Shown in pieces: positions 14,751 to 21,600 of a DNA stretch of 64,000 nucleotides. The stretch's first letter is position 1, and the number at the start of each line of letters is the position of its first letter. The position numbers and the translations under genes are program-made. The notes under the pieces are model-generated. The model was given only the letters and a program-made list of their open reading frames with translations. It ran no database searches and was not told where the DNA came from. Source of the DNA: Fibrisoma montanum (GTDB lineage: Bacteria > Bacteroidota > Bacteroidia > Cytophagales > Spirosomataceae); NCBI RefSeq assembly GCF_003583365.1, contig NZ_QXED01000006.1, positions 248,001-312,000 of the forward strand. The letters run 5' to 3'.

Positions 14751-15255
14751 AGACGGTGTTAATTACAATTGATAGCGGACGTTGCGCGGGGCGCTAGGAG
14801 CCCGTATTTGACTTGTGCCGCGTGTTGATATGTGGATAAGTCGGGGGCCGTTTTTCGATTTTTTTTCGCGTGCTCCTAACTTAGTTAACCGTTAACCAAG
14901 GTTGACAACAGTTGAGACCTTGGACTAACCGGGACTAACTTTTTTACATACTCTACCCTAACCGAATAACTGCATAGCCGGGGCCAAAAAAAAGGTGGTC
15001 AGTAAGGGCAATAGTTATCCTGCCAGGCGCTGATTTTGATTTTTTTCAGCGACATTGCAGGTACGGGATGCGCGTACGATTCCTCACAGGCCTGATTTGC
15101 AACTCAGGCCCGGCATCCTGGGGCGATATGGTCCGCGGAACTAAGGGGGCGAGTGGATGTGTATCATGAATGTTGTAAATATGATAGAACCGGATCAGCC
15201 TGGGGGGACTACCCTCCAGCGCTGACTTCAAGCCAGCCGACGCTCTGTCGACTGC
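14751..15255. other. Gene-free structured region with DnaA box (possible phage origin)
   Basis: About 500 bp with no credible gene. It contains a perfect DnaA box TGTGGATAA (14831-14839), tandem GTTAACC units near 14884-14898, and a direct repeat GGACTAACcgGGACTAAC near 14922-14938. A nested inverted repeat spans about 15066-15116: GGATGC/GCATCC outside and GGCCTGA/TCAGGCC inside. These fit a replication origin or partition/packaging locus, but the role is inferred. Confidence 0.4.
14831..14839 (+). promoter_or_regulatory. DnaA-box-like site
   Basis: TGTGGATAA is the exact complement of the TTATCCACA consensus. A single perfect 9-mer can occur by chance, but its location in a repeat-bearing gene-free stretch is suggestive of an origin. 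Confidence 0.45.
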
Positions 15256-15347
15256 TGGTAGCGGGGGCCGGACTCGAACCGGCGACCTCGGGCTTATGAG
15301 ACCCACGATCGGACCGCCGAAGCGGCTACCTACTGCTCCACCCCGCT
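15256..15347 (-). tRNA. tRNA with CAU anticodon (Met/Ile2-type) interrupted in the D-stem by the 16-bp element
   Basis: The reverse strand has acceptor AGCGGGG/CCCCGCT, discriminator A, encoded CCA, T-arm GCCGG-TTCGAGT-CCGGC, and anticodon loop CTCATAA on a TGGGT/GCCCG stem. Total length is 92 nt because CGCTTCGGCGGTCCGA (16 nt, positions 15309-15324) sits inside the 3' strand of the D-stem. Without it the D-arm becomes GAGC-AGTAGGTA-GCTC and the molecule is exactly 76 nt with standard numbering. A1-U72 pairing argues against an initiator. CAU could be elongator Met, or Ile if lysidine-modified. Being in the prophage, it may supplement host tRNAs if functional. Confidence 0.8.
15309..15324 (-). 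repeat. 16-bp insertion element, copy 2 (inside tRNA D-arm)
   Basis: Reverse strand CGCTTCGGCGGTCCGA, identical to the copy at 15636-15651 but in opposite orientation to it. In the tRNA sense strand it makes CCGC-UUCG-GCGG, an extra-stable UUCG tetraloop hairpin. Confidence 0.85.
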
Positions 15348-15380
15348 TTGTATAATTAGGCGCGTTCTGCTAGATTTGAA

Positions 15381-15439
15381 GCTGTCGGCCCGGATCAGGC
15401 CACCGTGCGGTTCCCCGCCGGGACGCGGCCAGACCGACA
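15381..15439. other. GC-rich foldback between tRNA and small gene
   Basis: CTGTCGG near 15382 pairs with CCGACAG near 15433, enclosing further GC-rich hairpins (GCGG-TTCC-CCGC). A reverse-strand mini-frame starting MIDCKACRSGRVPAGNRTVA (ATG at 15457) stops at an in-frame TGA within this stretch. It may be a structured RNA, an attenuator or a decayed gene; I cannot decide. Confidence 0.3.
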
Positions 15440-15505
15440 GGCTTTACAATCGATCATTTACTCTTGTACGCTTCCTGCGACCGCTTCTGCCTCGGCCGCA
15501 AGTCC

Positions 15506-15716
15506 TTATCCGAATAGCGAAGCCTGGCAGGGTTGTTCTGCCTGGGGCAGCTTCTCCAGGGCTTTGTCTACTCGGATCTCCAGATTGCGGGCCTCGCTAA
15601 GTGCCAGGCCTGACTTCGTCCGGAAATATCGTTTCCGCTTCGGCGGTCCGATGGGCCTCACGCATAAGACGTACGTCCCTGATCAGCTCTTCAAGCTGTT
15701 GCGGTGTTGCTTCCAT
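15506..15716 (-). pseudogene. Small prophage gene frameshifted by a 16-bp insertion
   Basis: From ATG at 15716 the frame MEATPQQLEELIRDVRLMRE reads on and stops at 15597-15599. A second frame carries YFRTKSGLALSEARNLEIRV to QASLFG and TAA at 15506-15508. Removing the 16 nt at 15636-15651 fuses them into 64 codons with the junction LMREA-QKRYFRT. That is the MREAQ-(K/R)-YF-(R/K)T pattern I would expect for a small phage helical protein with this layout. Total length 211 nt minus 16 is 195, divisible by three. The start overlaps the end of the upstream gene at 15691. Possibly a decayed gene, or one whose insert is removed or bypassed. Confidence 0.65.
15636..15651 (+). repeat. 16-bp insertion element, copy 3
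   Basis: CGCTTCGGCGGTCCGA on the + strand; in the sense of the disrupted gene it is TCGGACCGCCGAAGCG. Identical in sequence to the tRNA copy and one mismatch from the copy at 5315-5330. Confidence 0.85.
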
Positions 15717-16089
15717 AGATTGGGTGATTTTGTAGGCGTTGGAATCGCTCTTCGCGGATCATGGCCGCACGGTCGTGCAGCATGGGAGCGAGTGTAGACA
15801 GGATTGTACTGGTAACGAACGTGCAATAAGCAAGCTGGTTGATGGTCTGGGGCTTTACGTGCTCATCGATCAGCCTGAAAGCTTCCTTCAGCAGGTAGCA
15901 CTCATGCATTTTGCTCTCATCGCCTGATTGAATAAGGGCTGTCAGGAGCGACTCCACGTAGCGGGTCAACCCATCTGCAATTTTTGGTATCCGTCGGCCG
16001 AATTCCTCATCCACGCCAAAGTGCTCATAAACCATCCGATGGTAACCCTCCTCGAGCAGTTCGCTCATCGTCTCGAATTCAATTTGCAT
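15691..16089 (-). CDS. Prophage hypothetical, helical (132 aa)
   Basis: Starts MQIEFETMSELLEEGYHRMV; nearly all helix (LTRYVESLLTALIQSGDESK, QLAYCTFVTSTILSTLAPML). One Cys-containing hydrophobic helix in the middle could be buried or membrane-associated. No known motif. It overlaps the 16079-16360 gene by 11 nt and the downstream disrupted gene by 26 nt, so it is in a coupled early operon. Confidence 0.45.
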   Translation of the reverse strand: MQIEFETMSELLEEGYHRMVYEHFGVDEEFGRRIPKIADGLTRYVESLLTALIQSGDESKMHECYLLKEAFRLIDEHVKPQTINQLAYCTFVTSTILSTLAPMLHDRAAMIREERFQRLQNHPIYGSNTATA

Positions 16090-16360
16090 GGCAGCCGATC
16101 CGGATAAGGGTGTTAAACTTTGGGTAGAAGCTATTCCAGACCGTGAACCGCTTCAGCCGCAGGGCCTGCAGCGTTTTGCGAGCTTCCGCTTCGGTTAGGC
16201 TACCTGGGAAGGACATCTTTTCCAGGGTTTGGAAACGATCGATGCGGGCGTCGATCTGGTCGATGAGCTGCCAGCGTTCGGCTTTGCTCAACGCCTGATG
16301 GTCGGTGGAAATCAAATCGTCCGCCGAAAAACTGGCGAGCATTTGGGCTAGAGTGACCAT
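16079..16360 (-). CDS. Prophage hypothetical (93 aa)
   Basis: Starts MVTLAQMLASFSADDLISTD. Charged helical middle (KAERWQLIDQIDARIDRFQT) then a Lys/Arg-rich segment KTLQALRLKRFTVWNSFYPK. No motif recognised. Its stop overlaps the 16089 start of the next gene. Confidence 0.45.
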   Translation of the reverse strand: MVTLAQMLASFSADDLISTDHQALSKAERWQLIDQIDARIDRFQTLEKMSFPGSLTEAEARKTLQALRLKRFTVWNSFYPKFNTLIRIGCHAN

Positions 16361-16364
16361 ATAG

Positions 16365-16505
16365 TTAAAGGTTTAACGGTTGTTTAGGTCTAGGTCGCCA
16401 GATTTGCAAGATCATCACGATGGCATGCAGAATCAGCCCCAGGGCGATCAAAAGACGCAGTTCGTAGCTGTGAAGGCTGGCAAAGTCAAGTAGCCGGGTT
16501 ATCAT
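16365..16505 (-). CDS. Small membrane protein (46 aa)
   Basis: ATG at 16505 overlaps the preceding stop as ATGA, a translational coupling signature. Residues 17-35 (LRLLIALGLILHAIVMILQI) form one transmembrane helix followed by a basic end RPRPKQPLNL, which predicts an Nout/Cin topology by the positive-inside rule. Its size and topology fit a small phage holin-like or spanin-like helper, unproven. Confidence 0.5.
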   Translation of the reverse strand: MITRLLDFASLHSYELRLLIALGLILHAIVMILQIWRPRPKQPLNL

Positions 16506-16738
16506 AGCGCTTCCAGAATGGGATAGGTAACAGGTTCAGTTGAGCGGCCCGGCCGCTCCGAGCGAACCAGCTCCCGGATGCGTTGTGTCTGGTATTCGGC
16601 TAGGGCATCCCTGAGGGCCGGGTCATCGTCCAGGCGCTGCACCAACCGGCCGTCTTCGTCCAGCAGGCAGATGCCTACGATTTTGCTGGTTTCAATTCGC
16701 TCCAGCCAGGCGCGTTCGGTGTCGATAGTAGTGGTCAT
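16502..16738 (-). CDS. Prophage hypothetical (78 aa)
   Basis: Starts MTTTIDTERAWLERIETSKI. A short strand-rich section (VGICLLDEDGRLVQRLDDDP) then a helical region ending QRIRELVRSERPGRSTEPVT. No motif recognised. Stop overlaps the next start as ATGA. Confidence 0.45.
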   Translation of the reverse strand: MTTTIDTERAWLERIETSKIVGICLLDEDGRLVQRLDDDPALRDALAEYQTQRIRELVRSERPGRSTEPVTYPILEAL

Positions 16739-16744
16739 GGTGCG

Positions 16745-17023
16745 TTATAAAGGGTTTGCCTGCCGAATGGCGTCAATGGCTTGTTCTGACCGTTGATTCG
16801 CGGTAAGGTTAAGCACTACCGGCTTATCTTCCATATTTGCTTCAGACAGGCGGTGGTACTGACGCACGACGCAGTGCAGCAGCTCGGTGAGGTTCTCCCG
16901 AAGCTGGGTTTCGCTCCCACCGTCGTACGCCCCAGCTATTTTCACCAGCTTGATCAGCACACCAGGTGCTATCATGCTGTAGTAACCCATGGGCAATTCT
17001 GTATTTATAGAGGCCATAAACAT
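16745..17023 (-). CDS. Prophage hypothetical (92 aa)
   Basis: Starts MFMASINTELPMGYYSMIAP (a second ATG two codons in is equally possible). Helical, with AGAYDGGSETQLRENLTELL and a VVRQYHRLSEANMEDKPVVL segment. No motif recognised; second gene of the leftward early transcript. Confidence 0.45.
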   Translation of the reverse strand: MFMASINTELPMGYYSMIAPGVLIKLVKIAGAYDGGSETQLRENLTELLHCVVRQYHRLSEANMEDKPVVLNLTANQRSEQAIDAIRQANPL

Positions 17024-17038
17024 GTACTGGCTTAAAGG

Positions 17039-17332
17039 CTAGTTAAACAGGCTCAGCGTCCCGTTCTCAGGGGCTGATTTGCGAGGCTTTGAGGGTGCCT
17101 TTAAACCAAACATGGGTGCTGACTCGGGCATAAGCCTAACAAAGACATCTCTCAAAGGAGCTTTAGCCATTCGTAGGTCATAATCAGCCTTACTAGCAGT
17201 TTCCCACCAGTAGCGAAACAGACCTATCTTTTTAAGCTCAAGGATAATTTCGGCCCGCAGCATAGGAGCCGCGCACCTGTAAGCAGCCCACAGCGCATTC
17301 TTGCTGGGATTGATTGTCGGTTGCTTCCGCAT
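17039..17332 (-). CDS. First early gene opposite the repressor (97 aa)
   Basis: Start set at MRKQPTINPSKNALWAAYRC. A longer frame to 17380 would start inside the operator repeat at 17368-17384, so it is less likely. Basic N-terminus, a helical core (RAEIILELKKIGLFRYWWET) and a disordered basic tail (KAPSKPRKSAPENG). Position next to the repressor on the opposite strand corresponds to cro/ner-like early regulators in temperate phages, but no helix-turn-helix is obvious. Confidence 0.45.
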   Translation of the reverse strand: MRKQPTINPSKNALWAAYRCAAPMLRAEIILELKKIGLFRYWWETASKADYDLRMAKAPLRDVFVRLMPESAPMFGLKAPSKPRKSAPENGTLSLFN

Positions 17333-17367
17333 AACACCTACTGTTTTGTAACGCCCGTTGCATAAAT

Positions 17368-17451
17368 TGGTAATAACCATTACAAAAAATGGTAATAGCC
17401 ATTACTTGTTTTTGTAGTAATCATCACGAATATTTGTGCTGTATAGCACAA
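17368..17451. promoter_or_regulatory. Operator cluster between repressor and early operon
   Basis: Two near-identical palindromes, TGGTAATAACCATTAC (17368-17383) and TGGTAATAGCCATTAC (17390-17405), are separated by 6 nt, and a weaker relative GTAGTAATCATCAC follows at about 17414-17427. A different perfect palindrome TTGTGCT-GTAT-AGCACAA lies at 17434-17451. This fits cooperative binding of the CI-like repressor coded at 17605 to control leftward early and rightward repressor promoters. Confidence 0.7.
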
Positions 17452-17604
17452 AAAATTGTTATGATTACACCCAAAAATCGGCACCATTTGTACAGACATT
17501 CTACGGTTGTGCGTGTTGTCTATCACGAATATCCGATGCAATTCTAATTCATTGGAATATTGTTTCCAAATTCTTTAGAATATTTTTCTAAATATTAGAA
17601 GGTT

Positions 17605-18105
17605 ATGCTTGGAGAAAAATTAAAAAAGGCTGTAAATCAGTCCAGACTTACAGCTGATGAAGCAGCGAGAGGCTTAGGTGTAAGCGTGTCTAATCTATAT
17701 GTGCTTTATAAAAAAGACACATTCAGTCTAGACTACGTGAAAAAGGCTTCTGAACTGCTGGGCGTCCCAATGTCATATTTTTTGGGAACAGAGATTGAGG
17801 GGGTAATAAAAACTCCAAAACGTAATGACTCTGAAGTGACAGCTCTAGGAGCTATTGCTGATGAGCTTAGAATATTAAGGGAGCAGCTACAAATTAAGGA
17901 CCAGCAGATTGCTGGCCTACAACGCACAGTAGATGTGCTAGTGGGAAAGTCTGAGGGTGCCATCGTTGAACCGCTTTTCGCCGGGATGGATGACTTCGAA
18001 CGGAAATTACTTCTTTATAGACTCGTTGGAGGTTTACAGATGAAGAAGTATAAGCAATCCTTACGTAGATCCAGGCCGGTGGCAAAGTTGGTGGCACCCC
18101 GTTAG
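17605..18105 (+). CDS. CI-like phage repressor with XRE helix-turn-helix
   Basis: 166 residues. N-terminal XRE fold: LKKAVNQSRLTADEAARGLG, recognition helix SVSNLYVLYKKDTFSLDYVK, and LLGVPMSYFLG closing the domain. A coiled-coil linker (EQLQIKDQQIAGLQRTVDVL) probably mediates dimerisation, followed by a basic tail (KKYKQSLRRSRPVAKLVAPR). It lacks the S24 autoprotease Ser/Lys, so induction would not be by RecA-type self-cleavage. It faces the early operon across the operator cluster and should keep the prophage silent. Confidence 0.85.
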   Translation: MLGEKLKKAVNQSRLTADEAARGLGVSVSNLYVLYKKDTFSLDYVKKASELLGVPMSYFLGTEIEGVIKTPKRNDSEVTALGAIADELRILREQLQIKDQQIAGLQRTVDVLVGKSEGAIVEPLFAGMDDFERKLLLYRLVGGLQMKKYKQSLRRSRPVAKLVAPR

Positions 18106-18182
18106 CCTACGAGGTTAACACGGTGAATTTTAGCTTCTTAACCGCATTCCGTACGAATCCCTACGAGTGCACATTGATTATC

Positions 18183-18219
18183 AGCCAGTTACTATTTCAA
18201 ATATAGTGACTGGCTTTTT
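18183..18219 (+). terminator. Rho-independent terminator after the repressor
   Basis: GCCAGTTACTAT pairs with ATAGTGACTGGC (one G-U) around a TTCAAAT loop, followed by TTTTTG. It ends the rightward repressor transcript. Confidence 0.75.
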
Positions 18220-18636
18220 GTTTTCAAAAAATTCTCAATAACAAATTACTTCTAGTAAATTAAAAAAATGTTTAGCTTAAATTAATTGTATTTATACAAA
18301 TATGTAGTTATTATAATATTTATAAGAATACTTTTTTTCAAAAATTATTACAAATTCAATGCAACAATTTCTAAGTATTCATAAATTGTAAAATAAAATA
18401 CTTAAGTTGCAACCACAAAGAAAATAGTATTGTCATAAAAAAAGCACAAAATACCTGTAATTTATATAAACATGTTAATTTATTAATTTTTCAAAAATAA
18501 CGATTGCTGGTATGAAGCACATGTTGAAATTCAAATTATCTATAAGTTAAAATGTAAAACTTTTTCAAGTTTAATATTTGAACACATCACAATTTTTAGT
18601 GAAGGATTAATTTCAAACGAAGAACAAGAAGAGGAA
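18220..18636. other. Very AT-rich region before the STAND gene
   Basis: About 420 bp of strongly AT-rich sequence, markedly different from the GC-rich prophage. The reading frame of the downstream gene stays open from 18487 (after a TAA at 18484) without any ATG, GTG or TTG; the translated extension (WYEAHVEIQIIYKLK...SEGLISNEEQEEE) looks protein-like. No separate gene seen. Confidence 0.45.
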
Positions 18637-21600
18637 ATGGAAGCAAATGTTATATCGCTTAGGGATTTTTCAATTTCATATAACAGTTTAAACAATGATT
18701 TTTCAGTGGTCCGAGAGAACCTTATTGATGATATTGAAGAGCTTACAAAAAGAGGATATAAAATTATCATTATTGAAGGCAATGAAGGAAGTGGCAAAAC
18801 TAATTTGCTTTTACAATATTCAAAAAAATACAATCAAAACACATTTACTTACTTTATAAACCCTTCATGTAGTTCAACATATAAACAAGACTACTTGATG
18901 GAGGATATAGGTAAACAATTGTATTTTTATGTTAAATCTGAAATTCCAGAAGATAACCTAATTATTGATGAGGGAAATTTCACAAATTTACTTTTTGAAT
19001 TATTAAAATTGAATGGTAGGAAAAAACATCCAATATTTTTTGTATTAGATGGATTAGACCAAATCGAAAAAACGGATTTAGAACTACTAAAAACGACTTT
19101 ACAAGCATTACCATGGAATACAAACAATTTCTATTTTATACTATCAGGTGACTCAAAAAAGATATTAAATAGTTTTAATAATATAAATCAAAATAGTACA
19201 AAAACCCTATGGGTAACAAGATTCACATTTGAAGAATGCAAACAATTTTTTAATATTAATAGTGATAATGAAAAAAGGTATTTAAGGGGAATTTATGACA
19301 CATGGAAAGGACATCCAGAAGATTTAAGTCAAATTAAAGCAGTAATTGATAGTGGTGTAAGTTTGGAAGAGTTTGCAAATAATGACAGCATTAATGAGAA
19401 AAATGATTTGCTAGAAATATTGTGGGAAAAAAGTAATTTGAGTAAGTCCACTTTTGATGATGAAATAATTCAAACACTCTCAATCCTGACATTTAACGAT
19501 AACGTTCAAAGTATTCAGAAAATAAGTGACATATTAAATAGCGAATTTAAATTAATTGAAAGTCGCCTAAAGAAATTATCATTTCTTTATATAAACAATG
19601 ATAATGTTTATTTTTCATTTAAGTCATTTAAAAGCTTCTTGTCTAAAAAATTAAAAAAATACGAAAGAAATGCTTCGTCTATTTTAATTAATTACTATAC
19701 AAAAAGAAACGATTTTGATTCAATTACAAATTTACCATCATTATATGATAGAGTTAAAAAATGGTCAGATATTATTGATATTTTATCAATAGAAAATTTT
19801 AAAGTTGTTATTAATAATAGCAGATCATTTTCTGAAATAAAAAATCAAATCACTTATGGCTATAGAGCTTCAATACATTTAAAAAAATCACCAGTAGATC
19901 TGTTCACTTTTTCGTTATATCGTAGCACTGTAATAGGGCTGCAAAAAAGTGATACAAAAGAGCAACAAATCAAAGCATTAGTTTCTCTTGGAAAACAGGA
20001 TGATGCTTTTTCAATAATTTCGAGCACTTCTTTAAAAGAAGATCGACTCAAAATGCTCATAAATTATGTTAAAGAGTGTAAGCGACAACGCTTAAATATT
20101 GATGATTTGCTTGTTGAAGAAATTAAAAACTCTTTGGAAGAGGTAGATAGAGAGTATTTAAGAGAGAATGTCATAGAAATAGTGATAGGTCTTGCATACT
20201 TTCTTCCCGAATTTTCAGTTAAAATCATTGAAAAGGTTAGTGGTTTAAAAGCTGATGATAATTCCTTAGAATGGTTATTAGGTTACGTGGCAACAATTGT
20301 AAATTCAAACAAAATTGACGAAGAAAACGAAGATATATCAGTATCCAAAAATTCAGCAAATTCTCCTAGCAACGCTTTTTTAGAAAAATTTGCAAAATCA
20401 ATTGGTTTCGGCATTGCTGATGTGGCTGAAGAAAATGTTATTAATTACATTAATGAAATAGATTCATTAACAGATAAAGTATATCTAATTAGAAACTGGA
20501 TCAAAAAAAATCAAACTGCTTCAAATATTTATGAAATTATAGAATTTGCTATTTCTATATTATTACAAAGTTCATCAAATCAGAAACCAACAACAACAAT
20601 ATTGTTAGATATATTAAGTCCACTACCATATATAATAGATGACGCAAAAGTTCATTTATTAATAGACAAAATAGACGAATTAAGTCCTATAATTAATAGT
20701 CCTACAAGCGATAAAATTAAAGTCGATGCTTTGATAATTGAGAGTTTAATAAATTTTAACCTTGAAAAAGCAAATGAAAGAACTATTCTCTTAGAGAGTT
20801 ATATAAATAATTTGACTGACTATTCAATTAAAGTTGAAGCTCTCGCAGTTCTTTGGGCACTAGTATTTAAAGCAGAAATTGATGGAAATACAAATTTAGA
20901 TGACTTTATTTTAGATAAAAAATATGCACAAGATTCATTAATTAATTCTATCAAAGAACTACTTGAGTCCGTTGCTGATCATCATGGAGAATTGAAAAGC
21001 GTATTGCAAATTATTGCTGATAAAGACTTTGATTTAGCTATATCTATTGCAGAGATGTTAAATACTGAAGAAAGAAGATGTTTAGCAATAGAAGATTGTT
21101 TTGAGACTTATACTGAAAAAAATTTGATTAAATTTTGGGATGAAAAAACATTATATCAACAAATAAAAAAGGTAACAATCAACGAAATCTATTCTAATAT
21201 AGTATATACAATATTCAGTTCAGCTAAAGATCAACAAGATGATACAAAAAACAACTTGAAAAAGATTGAAACTTTAGTACCTTTAATCAACAAAGTAGAT
21301 GATGTTCCATTGAAATGCGCATTAATTACTGATGCAATCAGCTTACTTAAGCTTGAACCTACTGAATACACAAATATTAGGCCCAATTATAATAGGTTTA
21401 TTAAAACACTTGAAGTTCATTTACAAACAATATGGAATAAGATTGATATTCCTTGGAAAAAGACTGTTGAAGGTTACAAAATTTGCTCAAAACTAGCAAA
21501 GTACAATAAAGTATTAGCAGAAGAATATTATTCACAAGCTGGACAAATCTCAGATGAATACTTAGTTGATAATGAATTTCATGCAAAAATATTCTTGGAA

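Noticed and set aside
15066..15116. Second tRNA-like fold (GGATGC/GCATCC ends with a GCA-containing inner hairpin)
   Set aside because: Too short for D- and T-arms and no TTCRA loop; treated as a nested inverted repeat.
5113..15651. REP/RAYT elements as an explanation for the small hairpin repeats
   Set aside because: The GTAG head of REP is not conserved beside the copies and no RAYT gene is seen.
10400..17600. Mu-like transposable phage
   Set aside because: Repressor plus small early genes resemble Mu layout, but no MuA or MuB homolog is present.
18145..18180. Possible att site (CGAATCCCTACGAGTGCACA resembles a tRNA 3' end)
   Set aside because: The T-loop is incomplete and the left prophage end is outside the window, so no direct repeat can be matched.
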